From positions 1 to 24,981 of the forward strand of contig PLSZ01000569.1 of assembly GCA_003164305.1 (NCBI GenBank): 24,981 bases of DNA, read 5' to 3'. The notes under the pieces are model-generated. The model saw nothing but the letters and a program-made list of their open reading frames with translations. It made no database searches and was not told where the DNA came from. The stretch comes from Acetobacteraceae bacterium (GTDB lineage Bacteria; Pseudomonadota; Alphaproteobacteria; Acetobacterales; Acetobacteraceae). Made by a program: the position numbers and the translations under genes. This document shows, piece by piece, positions 1 to 7,623 of this stretch; the stretch's first letter is position 1; the number at the start of each line of letters is the position of its first letter.

Positions 1-130
1 CGGGGACCGACGATGGCGTTCGGGGGAACGACGATGACGTTCGGGAAGCGACGATGGCGTTCGGGGAACAACGACGACGTTCAGGGGACCGACGACGACG
101 TTCGGGGGGGCCGAGGATGACGTTCCCGGG
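1..130. repeat. Degenerate 21-bp tandem repeat array, left edge cut by window
   Basis: Six consecutive 21-bp units can be laid out exactly from 5-25, 26-46, 47-67, 68-88, 89-109 and 110-130, each containing a core like CGACGATGACGTTCGGGG with point differences. The last unit reads CGAGGATGACGTTC, which is the same sequence that ends the paired-palindrome repeats at 20464-20570 and 23009-23112. The array therefore belongs to the same family as the 21-bp units inside lldG. A perfect 16-bp palindrome, ACGTTCCCGGGAACGT, marks its right edge at 120-135. No gene is supported here; the plus-strand reading frame through it is low-complexity Arg/Gly. Confidence 0.85.
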
Positions 131-191
131 AACGTTGTCTCCTTCGCCAGCAGTATCCCGTGACTATGGGGAGGCTCCAGGGGATCCGTTC

Positions 192-212
192 CCGCCGCGC
201 GAGAGGCGGCGG
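192..212 (-). terminator. Possible hairpin after the J-domain gene
   Basis: CCGCCGC (192-198) and GCGGCGG (206-212) form a perfect 7-bp stem with a 7-nt loop, 20 bp beyond the stop of the minus-strand J-domain gene. There is no T tract on the exit side, so an intrinsic terminator is only a weak reading. Confidence 0.25.
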
Positions 213-232
213 CCAGGCCCGCGACCCCGCGG

Positions 233-1558
233 CTATTCCTGCTCGAAGGCCTGGTCGGGGAGTTCGACCACCGGCACGGCGGCGTCGGGCGGGATCGCCA
301 GCCGCGAGTTGTGGGCGATAGGGAACGGCGACGGCAGGCGTTGCGCCCGCATGCCGGCGGCGAACCCGTGGCAGGCGCGGCTCCAGACCTCTCCGGTGGC
401 GAAGTCCAGCCGCGCCGGCCCTTCCGGCAAACCCTCCAGCGTCACCTGACCATCCGGGCCGAGGAACACGCTGGCGATGATGGCGCCCTCTTGCGTGCGC
501 AGCTTGACCACCGCCGGTTGGCCCGAGCGGTTGTCGATCGACAATGTCGCGCCGCCTTTGACCGCGTGGGTCAGGACCTCGCCGTTTTCCGGGGTCGGGC
601 CGGCGTTATAGGTGCACCAGGCACGCCCAGCGGCGGCGCTGTCGCCGGGGGTGAGCCGGCCGGCCTCGACGAAGCCGTTGGCGCTGTCGTTGACCTTGAC
701 CTCCACCATGCCGTTCGCCTTGAACAGGCGCAGCCCCTGCACGGCGCTGAACGGCGGCAGGGTGCCCCAGGGCACCAGCGCGTGCCGCGCCGGGTCCTCG
801 CGCCACAGCACGGCCGGCGTCGCGGTCGGCACGATGTAGAAATTCGGCGTTCCCGCCAGCCGGACCGGTGCCGGACCAAAGGCCGAGGGCAAGGGCTCGT
901 TGGGCGCCGGCGGCGGGACTTCCCACGCGGTGGCGGGAATGGGATCGCGCCGCGCCGGGGGTGGGGATGCGGTCAAATGCAGGCCGACCTCGATCAGGCC
1001 AACCAGCAACAGCACCGCCATGCCAGCCCAGACGGCGACGGGCAGATCGCGTAACCGGGGATGCCGCGTGGGGGGCGCGGTCATGTCCGAGAATGGCATC
1101 GCGCCGATCTCGCCCGGCTCCTGCTCGCCGGGCCGCCAGGGACCGCGGCCACGCGCCGCCTCCCGCTCCGCGAGGCGATCGTAGGCGGCGCGCCGGTCGG
1201 CGTGGATCAGCACGTCGTAAGCCTGCTTCAGTTCCAGGAAGGCGTCGGCGCTGCCGGTGACCGGCACGTCGGGATGCACCAGGCGCGCCTTGCGGCGATA
1301 CGCCGCGGTGATGGTCTCCGCCAGCGCCGACGGCTCCACCCCAAGGCGGGCGTAATAGCCCCTGGGGTCCGAAACCACCCGGGACGCCCCCCCCCGGGAC
1401 GCGTTCCCGTGGGGCGAGTCCCCCTGGGAAGACCTGCCCTGGAAATGACCTTTCCACGATGGAGGCATGTTGGCGGCGAGATCCGGTTGGGGCGTTGGGT
1501 CTGCGTTTGGCGTCCGCCGTCGATTGGCGTCTTTCTGGGCTACGCGATTTCGCGCCAC
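233..1558 (-). CDS. Membrane-anchored J-domain (DnaJ-like) protein
   Basis: 441 aa from a GTG start. A J domain lies at about residues 66-125 (begins DPRGYYARLGVEP, ends YDVLIHADRRAAYDRLAE) and keeps the HPD motif (LVHPDVP) needed to stimulate Hsp70 ATPase. A Pro/Arg-rich linker follows, then one hydrophobic segment at about 172-192 (VWAGMAVLLLVGLIEVGL) and a C-terminal region of about 240 residues that I do not recognise, probably periplasmic. It has none of the DnaJ zinc finger or C-terminal peptide-binding domains, so it is a type III J protein with a specialised client. The N-terminal 60 residues are low complexity and include a 15-bp tandem repeat. The start is uncertain: no good ribosome site precedes the GTG, and an ATG at 1468 would also keep the whole J domain. 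It is divergent from the EAL gene across 1559-1681. Confidence 0.82.
   Translation of the reverse strand: MARNRVAQKDANRRRTPNADPTPQPDLAANMPPSWKGHFQGRSSQGDSPHGNASRGGASRVVSDPRGYYARLGVEPSALAETITAAYRRKARLVHPDVPVTGSADAFLELKQAYDVLIHADRRAAYDRLAEREAARGRGPWRPGEQEPGEIGAMPFSDMTAPPTRHPRLRDLPVAVWAGMAVLLLVGLIEVGLHLTASPPPARRDPIPATAWEVPPPAPNEPLPSAFGPAPVRLAGTPNFYIVPTATPAVLWREDPARHALVPWGTLPPFSAVQGLRLFKANGMVEVKVNDSANGFVEAGRLTPGDSAAAGRAWCTYNAGPTPENGEVLTHAVKGGATLSIDNRSGQPAVVKLRTQEGAIIASVFLGPDGQVTLEGLPEGPARLDFATGEVWSRACHGFAAGMRAQRLPSPFPIAHNSRLAIPPDAAVPVVELPDQAFEQE
1382..1441 (-). repeat. 15-bp tandem repeat inside the J-domain gene
   Basis: Four 15-bp units, 1382-1396, 1397-1411, 1412-1426 and 1427-1441, each with a G-rich start and a CCC-rich second half. 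A weaker fifth unit may follow at 1442-1456. On the coding strand they give degenerate pentapeptides of the form [QHR]-G-x-[SA]-[SP] (QGRSS, QGDSP, HGNAS, RGGAS) just before the J domain. The unit length is a multiple of three, so changes in copy number keep the reading frame. Confidence 0.7.
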
Positions 1559-1681
1559 CGCGCCACCGTTTCAATACAACGCCTTTTGTCGCGGTCTTTC
1601 ATGCTTTGTTCATCTTTTCCTGATGCCATGCGGTCCGGTCAGCGCCTCCGCTGGCCGCATGGTCAGAGATCGCCCGTGAAT

Positions 1682-2890
1682 ATGCAGCCTTCGCATCAAA
1701 AGCGCCTTTTGGTCGTGGACGACGAACGGGTCCAGCGGGTTCTGGTCACGCGGGCAGTGGAACCGATGGGCTTCATCGTCGATGCCGTCGCCAATCTCCA
1801 GGACGCCGCCGCCAATCTGTCGCGAACCCGCTATGACGCCGTCATCCTCGATCTGTCTCTGGGCGAAACCGAGGGCATCAGCCTGCTGCGGGCGTTGCGC
1901 GACGCGCGCTGCGACCCGTTGCTGATCTTCCTGTCCGGGCTGGACGAGCGCGTCATCACCGCCAGCCTGCGGCTGGCCGCCAGCATGGGATTGCGGGTCG
2001 CGGGCATGCTGCGCAAGCCGGCCGCGCCAGGCGCGCTGCGGGCGTTGCTGCGCGACGCGCCGGCCGAAAAAGCGCCCCTGACCCGGTCGCCGGAGGAGCC
2101 CGATCCGGATTGCCCGCCGCCAACCATCGACGAACTCGCGCGGGCCATCCGCGAAGGCCGGATCGTGCCGCATTTCCAGCCTCAGGTCTCGTTGCGCGAT
2201 CGCAGCGTCGTGGGGGTGGAGGCACTGGCCCGCTGGCCGCGAGCCGCCGGACGCGGGCCGCCGCCGGAAGTCTTCGTCGCGCTGGCCGAGCAGTGCGGCC
2301 TGATCGTTCCGTTGACGTTTCACATCATGCGCGCGTCGCTGGAGGCCTGCGGACGCTGGCGCGCGCGCTATCCGGATTGCCGGGTGGCGGTGAACATTTC
2401 CCCTCTGGTGCTGGCCGATCCCAGGTTGCCGGACGAAATCGAACGGCTTTTGCACGAAACAAGGCTGGGTCCCGGCGCGCTGATCGCCGAGATCACCGAA
2501 AGCACGGTGATCGGCAACCCGCTTCTGGCGGCCGAGGTACTGACCCGGCTGCGCATCAAGGGCATCGAACTCTCGATCGACGATTTCGGCACCGGACATT
2601 CGTCGTTGCTGGCGTTGTTGCGGCTGCCGTTCTCGGAACTCAAGATCGACCGTTCCTTCGTTTCGCAATGTGAAGCCGATCCGGAGGCGTGGAAGATCGT
2701 GCGCGCGACGATCTCCATGGCGCGCGAGTTGGGGCTGCGCGTGGTCGCCGAAGGGATCGAGACCGAAGCGGTGCTGGGGATGCTGCGCGCGGTCGACTGC
2801 GGGGTGGGTCAGGGTTGGTATTTCGGCCACGCGATGTCCGAGGCGGAGTTGATCCCCTGGCTCGCGGCGTTTTCGATGGTATCCGCTTGA
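1682..2890 (+). CDS. Response regulator with EAL c-di-GMP phosphodiesterase domain
   Basis: 402 aa. Residues 6-120 form a receiver domain (RLLVVDDE, phospho-acceptor D57 in VILDLSLGE, conserved K112 in LRKPA). Residues about 145-395 form an EAL domain. The signature E180-A181-L182 is present, with NISP, EITEST, IDDFGTGHSS (D300, D301), LKIDRSFV, EGIET and a late GQGWYFG, so the metal- and substrate-binding set looks complete and hydrolysis of c-di-GMP to pGpG is expected. The ATG at 1682 directly precedes the receiver; the open frame extends to 1061, but that upstream part is antisense to the J-domain gene. The stop overlaps the TTG of the next gene, so this regulator and the hybrid kinase are probably co-translated partners. 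Related to two-component REC-EAL proteins of the RocR type. Confidence 0.92.
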   Translation: MQPSHQKRLLVVDDERVQRVLVTRAVEPMGFIVDAVANLQDAAANLSRTRYDAVILDLSLGETEGISLLRALRDARCDPLLIFLSGLDERVITASLRLAASMGLRVAGMLRKPAAPGALRALLRDAPAEKAPLTRSPEEPDPDCPPPTIDELARAIREGRIVPHFQPQVSLRDRSVVGVEALARWPRAAGRGPPPEVFVALAEQCGLIVPLTFHIMRASLEACGRWRARYPDCRVAVNISPLVLADPRLPDEIERLLHETRLGPGALIAEITESTVIGNPLLAAEVLTRLRIKGIELSIDDFGTGHSSLLALLRLPFSELKIDRSFVSQCEADPEAWKIVRATISMARELGLRVVAEGIETEAVLGMLRAVDCGVGQGWYFGHAMSEAELIPWLAAFSMVSA

Positions 2891-5754
2891 CGCGATCTCC
2901 ACGTGCCTCCGTCACGATCACCGGCCAGGCCATCCTTTTGCTGGGCACATTAGGGGTGATCTGGGGGGTCATCGCGATCGATCTGCGGCAGGACCATCAA
3001 CGCGCGCTGCGCGACGCGGAAATCCAGACGGCCAACCTGGCGGGAGCGTTCGGGGAGACGGTCAGCGGCTCGATCGCGCTGCTGGACCAGGCGCTGGAAC
3101 ATGTCCGCGACGTGTATCTGCGCGACCCCGCCCATTTCACTTTGCAAAACTGGTTCCACGACAAGACCGTGCTGCGCGAGATCAGCGTGCAGTTGGCGGT
3201 GGTCGACGCGTCCGGACTGACGTTGACGACGACGACGGCCAACGCGCCGGCGAATGTCAGCGTCGCCGACCGGGAACACTTCAAGGTCCAGGTGAACGCG
3301 GCGGAAGACCGTTTGTTCGTCAGCCGGCCGGTCGTCGGCCGGGCCTCCGGCAAGCTGGCGATCCAGTTCACACGGCGCATGACGTGGCCCGACGGACGCT
3401 TCGCGGGCATCGTGGTGGCGTCGCTCGATCCCCACGTACTGGGCGTATTCCGTGAGTCGGAGCGGGCCGATCGAGGCTTCGCCGTGTTGATCGGGCGCGA
3501 CGGCATCATTCGGGCGGCGCGGCCGGACGTCGGTTTGATCGGCGGCGACGTCGCCGCGGTCCCCGATCTGCGGCTGGCGCCGGTGTTCGACGATGGTCAG
3601 GGAGACGGCACGGCGACGGAAGCCGGACCGAACGCGATCGTCAGTTATCGCGACGTCCCCGGCTATCCGTTGTTCGTCGCGGTGGGCGTGTCCCGGCGGG
3701 CGGCGTTCGCGTCGTATGATCAGGCACGGCGCGACAGCCTGTTGGCGGGGCTGTGCCTGTCGCTGATCGTGTTGCTCGTCGGTTTCATGACGCTACGGCA
3801 ATGGCTTCGCCTGACCCGGTTTCACCGCGCGCTGACGGTGACGCTCAATAATATCAGCCAGGGCATCATGATGGTGGATGCGCGGCGGCGGATGCCGGTG
3901 GTGAACCGCCGGGTCGCCGAATTGCTCGGCCTACCGCCGGAGATCGCGCGCTCCGGCGGCGGCTTCGACGACTTTCTGCGCTGGCAACAGGAGCATGACG
4001 AATTTCGCCACGACCCGCGCGTCGCCGCGATGATCGCGGCCGGCGGGATCGATCCCGCCCTCGCGCATTATGAGCGCACGCGCGCCGACGGGACCGTCCT
4101 GGAGGTCCACACCTCGGTGCTGCCGGATGGCGGCGCCGTGCGAACCTTCACCGACGTCACGGAACGCAAAAGGATCGAGCGCGAGATGGCTCAGGCGCGG
4201 GACGCGGCGGAAGCGGGGATCCGCGCGCGGACGGAATTCCTGGCGGTGATGGGCCACGAGATCCGGACCCCGATCAATGGCATCGTCGGAGCCGCCGGGT
4301 TGCTGGCGGAGATGCGCCTGAACGCGGAACAACAGGATTATGTCCGTGTCATTCGCGATTCCAGCGAGCATCTGTCGTCGCTGATCCAGAACGTGCTGGA
4401 TTTCTCGTTGCTGGACGCCGGCCGGTTGGAGCTGGACGATGTCGCGTTCGATCCGGCGGCGTTGATCGGCGGCACGATCGCGATGTTGCTGGATCAGGCG
4501 CGCGCCAAGGGGCTGATACTGGTGGCGGAGACCGCACCGGACCTGCCAGCCCGGATCAGCGGCGATCCGGCGCGGCTGCGACAGATTCTGGTGAATTTGA
4601 TCGGCAATGGCATCAAATTCACCGAAACCGGCGGCGTCACCGTCACAGCGCGAATGCATGCGGCCGAACCGGGTACGGCGATGCTGGAGGTCTCGGTCGG
4701 CGATACCGGGATCGGCATCGATCCGGACAATGCCGGACGGTTGTTCTCGGCGTTCACCCAGGTGGATGGGTCGAAGTCGCGCCGGTTCGACGGCTCGGGT
4801 CTGGGCCTGGCGATTTGCCGGCATCTGGTGACCCTGATGGGTGGCACCATCGAGGTCGAGAGCACGCCTGGCCGCGGCAGCGTATTTGGTTTCAGTGCCA
4901 GATTGAAGTTGCTGCCGGCGGAACCCGCGCGGGCGGCGACTCCGGTGCCGGCGCCGAGTACCTCACGTCCGCTGAGGGTGCTGTTGGCGGAGGACAATCC
5001 CACCAACCGCCACGTCGCGACGCGCATGCTGACCCGGATGGGGCATCGCGTGGACCAGGTGGAAGACGGGGCGCGCGCGGTGGTGGCGGCCTCGATCGCG
5101 GATTACGACGTGATTTTGATGGATGTGATGATGCCGGACGTCGATGGGCTGGCCGCGACACGAATGATCCGCGCCGGCACCCCGCCGCGCAGCCGCGCCT
5201 GGATCGTCGGTCTGACCGCCAACTCGCAGGCTTCGGACCGGGAGGCGTGCGAAGCGGCGGGAATGGACGATTTCGTGACCAAGCCGGTGACCATGGAACG
5301 ATTGCGCGCGGTGCTGGAGCACAACGGCCCCCGCGCCGCGGGGACTGGTCACCCCGTTGGCCACCCGGTCGAGGCGCCGGCGGACGTGACGGAGGTGCTG
5401 GACACCGGGTTCCTGGCGAGCCTCGCCGGCGATATCGGCGGGGAGGGCGTCGTCGAGATGCTGCGCATCTTCCTGGAGGACGCGCCGTCGCACATGATGG
5501 CGATCCGGCACGCCATGACAAGCGGCGCGATCCAGACAGTGCGGCGGGAAGCGCATGCGCTGGCCGGCGCGGCGCGCACGGTTGGGCTGACCCGGTTGGG
5601 CCGGCTGGCGGCGGCATTGCAGAAAGCGAGCGAGGGGACCGGACCGGCCGCCGAAGTGGTGGAGATGCTGGCCGAGGCGTTGCGGGAAAGTCTGCCGCTG
5701 GCGGCCGCATGGGCGGACGCACATGACGTGACGACGGCGCCGTCGAACGCGTGA
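2887..5754 (+). CDS. Hybrid sensor histidine kinase (PDC sensor-PAS-HisKA-HATPase-REC-HPt)
   Basis: 955 aa from a TTG at 2887 that overlaps the stop of the EAL gene. No ATG or GTG lies in frame between that stop and TM1, so TTG is the best start. Order: TM1 at about 11-31; a periplasmic PDC/Cache-like sensor at about 35-280; TM2 at about 283-306; a PAS domain at about 315-440; HisKA with phospho-histidine H457 in MGHEIRTP; HATPase with an N box near 569 (NLIGNGIKF), DTGIGI, and GSGLGLAIC at 637-645; a receiver with D746 in LMDVMMPD and K799; and an HPt domain with H890 in EAHALAGAARTVG. It thus holds a full phosphorelay in one chain, and the likely output partner is the receiver-EAL protein encoded just upstream. 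The ligand of the PDC domain cannot be read from sequence. Confidence 0.9.
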   Translation: MTRSPRASVTITGQAILLLGTLGVIWGVIAIDLRQDHQRALRDAEIQTANLAGAFGETVSGSIALLDQALEHVRDVYLRDPAHFTLQNWFHDKTVLREISVQLAVVDASGLTLTTTTANAPANVSVADREHFKVQVNAAEDRLFVSRPVVGRASGKLAIQFTRRMTWPDGRFAGIVVASLDPHVLGVFRESERADRGFAVLIGRDGIIRAARPDVGLIGGDVAAVPDLRLAPVFDDGQGDGTATEAGPNAIVSYRDVPGYPLFVAVGVSRRAAFASYDQARRDSLLAGLCLSLIVLLVGFMTLRQWLRLTRFHRALTVTLNNISQGIMMVDARRRMPVVNRRVAELLGLPPEIARSGGGFDDFLRWQQEHDEFRHDPRVAAMIAAGGIDPALAHYERTRADGTVLEVHTSVLPDGGAVRTFTDVTERKRIEREMAQARDAAEAGIRARTEFLAVMGHEIRTPINGIVGAAGLLAEMRLNAEQQDYVRVIRDSSEHLSSLIQNVLDFSLLDAGRLELDDVAFDPAALIGGTIAMLLDQARAKGLILVAETAPDLPARISGDPARLRQILVNLIGNGIKFTETGGVTVTARMHAAEPGTAMLEVSVGDTGIGIDPDNAGRLFSAFTQVDGSKSRRFDGSGLGLAICRHLVTLMGGTIEVESTPGRGSVFGFSARLKLLPAEPARAATPVPAPSTSRPLRVLLAEDNPTNRHVATRMLTRMGHRVDQVEDGARAVVAASIADYDVILMDVMMPDVDGLAATRMIRAGTPPRSRAWIVGLTANSQASDREACEAAGMDDFVTKPVTMERLRAVLEHNGPRAAGTGHPVGHPVEAPADVTEVLDTGFLASLAGDIGGEGVVEMLRIFLEDAPSHMMAIRHAMTSGAIQTVRREAHALAGAARTVGLTRLGRLAAALQKASEGTGPAAEVVEMLAEALRESLPLAAAWADAHDVTTAPSNA

Positions 5755-5919
5755 GCCATCCGGCATGACGCGAGAGCGCCGAATGAATCGCTGGACTTTC
5801 GCACAGTAACGCCTCCTGGCCTCGCCGGCCTCGCGTCCCGCTGGTTTTCGTGCCCCAGGTTTTCCTTCGGGCCGGAACTGCTCTATCGTCCCCGCCACAA
5901 GGCAACAGGAGGACGGACC

Positions 5920-6537
5920 ATGATCATCGAAACGCGGACTTACACGTTGAAGCCAGGCTCGATCGCCGAGGCGGAGAAGCGCTTCGGCGCGGCGCTCGCG
6001 GTGCGTGAGAAACACTCCAAACTGGCGGCGTTCTGGCATACCGAGATCGGCCCGCTCAACCAGATCATCCATGTCTGGACCTATGACAGTTTCGAGCACC
6101 GCGCGTCGGTTCGCGCCGCCGCTCAGAAGGAAGAAGGCTGGCCGCCGGCGATCCGCGAGTTCGTCACGCACCAGGAGAGCGAGGTGTTCATGCCCGCGCC
6201 GTTCTCCCCGGCGCTGACGCCGCGCGAGGTCGGACCGATCTTCGAAATGCGCCAGTACACGCTCCAGCCCGGCGCCATTCCCGGCATGATCGATCGCTGG
6301 GCGGAAAAGATCGAAGGCCGGCAAAAATATTCACCGCTGGTGGGCGCGTGGTACACCGAGTTCGGCGCGCTGAACAAATGGTGTCACATCTGGGCTTACA
6401 AAGACGCCAACACGCGCTTCGAGGTGCGGGACGCGGCGCGCGCGGCGGGTGCGTGGCCGCCTGGCGGCCCTCCCGGCACCACGGTATCGCAGAAGAACGC
6501 GATCCTGTTGCCGGCGGCGTTCTCGCCCATTCGTTGA
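5920..6537 (+). CDS. NIPSNAP family protein with two tandem NIPSNAP domains
   Basis: 205 aa, start supported by AGGAGG 7 nt before the ATG. Two copies of the dimeric alpha/beta-barrel fold of about 100 residues lie in a row. The first begins MIIETRTYTLKPGSI and has LNQIIHVWTYDSFEHRA; the second begins IFEMRQYTLQPGAIPG and has LNKWCHIWAYKD. In both, the strand-helix spacing and the WxYxxxxxR pattern are alike. NIPSNAP proteins have no settled enzymatic role, but in bacteria they often sit in catabolic operons. Here it is the first gene of a likely operon with a LigB-like dioxygenase relative (87 bp gap) and an LLM monooxygenase, so a role in breakdown of an organic substrate is inferred. Confidence 0.9.
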   Translation: MIIETRTYTLKPGSIAEAEKRFGAALAVREKHSKLAAFWHTEIGPLNQIIHVWTYDSFEHRASVRAAAQKEEGWPPAIREFVTHQESEVFMPAPFSPALTPREVGPIFEMRQYTLQPGAIPGMIDRWAEKIEGRQKYSPLVGAWYTEFGALNKWCHIWAYKDANTRFEVRDAARAAGAWPPGGPPGTTVSQKNAILLPAAFSPIR

Positions 6538-6576
6538 TTCTTCTGGCGCTGTTTTTTTGGCGCTGATTTCCTCTGG

Positions 6577-6604
6577 CGGACCGCCTCGTTACGGGCGCGG
6601 TCCG
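6577..6604. other. Stem-loop between NIPSNAP and dioxygenase genes
   Basis: CGGACCGC (6577-6584) and GCGGTCCG (6597-6604) are perfect 8-bp arms with a 12-nt loop, ending 20 bp before the dioxygenase ATG. It is close to the ribosome site and has no T tract, so it may be an mRNA structure or a protein-binding site rather than a terminator. A TGGCGCTG direct repeat around a T7 run lies just upstream (6544-6565). Confidence 0.4.
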
Positions 6605-6624
6605 TCACCCGACGGAGCGGCATC

Positions 6625-7623
6625 ATGGCCAGATTGATAGCGGGATTTGGCTCCTCGCACAGTCCGATGTTGGCGGCGCGCGCCGAGGACTGGGTGGATG
6701 GAGCGTTCGTGGCGCGCGACCGGGCGCGGCAATTCGTCGATTTCGAAGGCCGTACCTGCCGCTATGACGATTTGCTGGCCGCGGCGCCCGACGACGCGGC
6801 GGAACGGATCGAGGCCGGTGCGTTGCGGCAAAGGCATGCCTCGGTCCAGGCGGCGATTGCCCGGTTGCGCGACGATATCGCCGCCGCCGCGCTGGACGCG
6901 CTGATCGTGATCGGCGACGACCAGGAAGAATTGTTCGACCACAGTAACATGCCGGCGATCGGTGTGTATTACGGAGAAACGATCGCCAACGCGCGGGCAA
7001 GCGAGGCGAAGGGCCCGTTGGACGTCGCGCGCATGAGGTTTCAGGAAACCGGCGGCGACGTCGCTTATCCCTGCCACGCCACGCTGGCGCGGCATCTGAT
7101 CGACGCGCTGCAACGCGACGACTTCGATCTGTCGGCGATGGCGCGCACCGCGCCCGGGAAGTTCGAGGGACACGCCATTTCGTTCGTGCATCGCTTTCTG
7201 ATGATGGAGCGTCCGGTGCCGGTGGTTCCGGTGTTCCTCAACGCGTATTACCCGCCGAACCAGCCATCGCCGTCCCGTTGCCTCGTGTTGGGCGAGGCGA
7301 TCGCCCGGGCGATCGATGCGTTCGCTGGTGACGCGCGAATTGGCGTGCTGGCGTCTGGCGGATTGTCGCATTTCCTGGTGGACGAGGGGTTCGACCACGC
7401 GGTGATCGAGGCGCTGCGGCGGCACGACACGGCGTTCTTCCGCTCGGCGCCGTTGCATAAGTTGCAGTCGGGCAGCTCGGAAATCCGCAACTGGATTTGC
7501 CTCGCCGGCGCGGTCGAAGCACTGGATCTCGATTGGGTGTCGTACAGCCCAGGATACCGGACGCCCGCGTTGACGGGGACGGGACTGTGTTTCGCGAGCT
7601 TTCGACAGGGAGTTTCGTCATGA
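6625..7623 (+). CDS. LigB-like class III extradiol dioxygenase family protein
   Basis: 332 aa, with GGAG about 9 nt before the ATG. The class III ring-cleavage (LigB/protocatechuate 4,5-dioxygenase beta) fold is indicated by H12 in GSSHSPML (first Fe ligand of LigB), an EGHAISFVH block, ASGGLSHFL with the His matching the LigB catalytic acid/base, and SGSSEIRNW with the Glu matching the third metal ligand. The second LigB metal-ligand His (in NDHAS) aligns with Q100 in GDDQEE. A DDQ motif of this kind occurs in a distinct branch of the family, so the substrate and even the ring-opening reaction should not be assumed. The stop overlaps the start of the LLM gene (ATGA), which indicates coupled translation. 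Found with a flavin monooxygenase and a NIPSNAP protein, it probably acts in catabolism of an aromatic or related compound. Confidence 0.82.
   Translation: MARLIAGFGSSHSPMLAARAEDWVDGAFVARDRARQFVDFEGRTCRYDDLLAAAPDDAAERIEAGALRQRHASVQAAIARLRDDIAAAALDALIVIGDDQEELFDHSNMPAIGVYYGETIANARASEAKGPLDVARMRFQETGGDVAYPCHATLARHLIDALQRDDFDLSAMARTAPGKFEGHAISFVHRFLMMERPVPVVPVFLNAYYPPNQPSPSRCLVLGEAIARAIDAFAGDARIGVLASGGLSHFLVDEGFDHAVIEALRRHDTAFFRSAPLHKLQSGSSEIRNWICLAGAVEALDLDWVSYSPGYRTPALTGTGLCFASFRQGVSS

Noticed and set aside
1061..1681. Extended N-terminus of the receiver-EAL frame
   Set aside because: This part is antisense to the J-domain gene and low complexity; the ATG at 1682 directly precedes the receiver domain.
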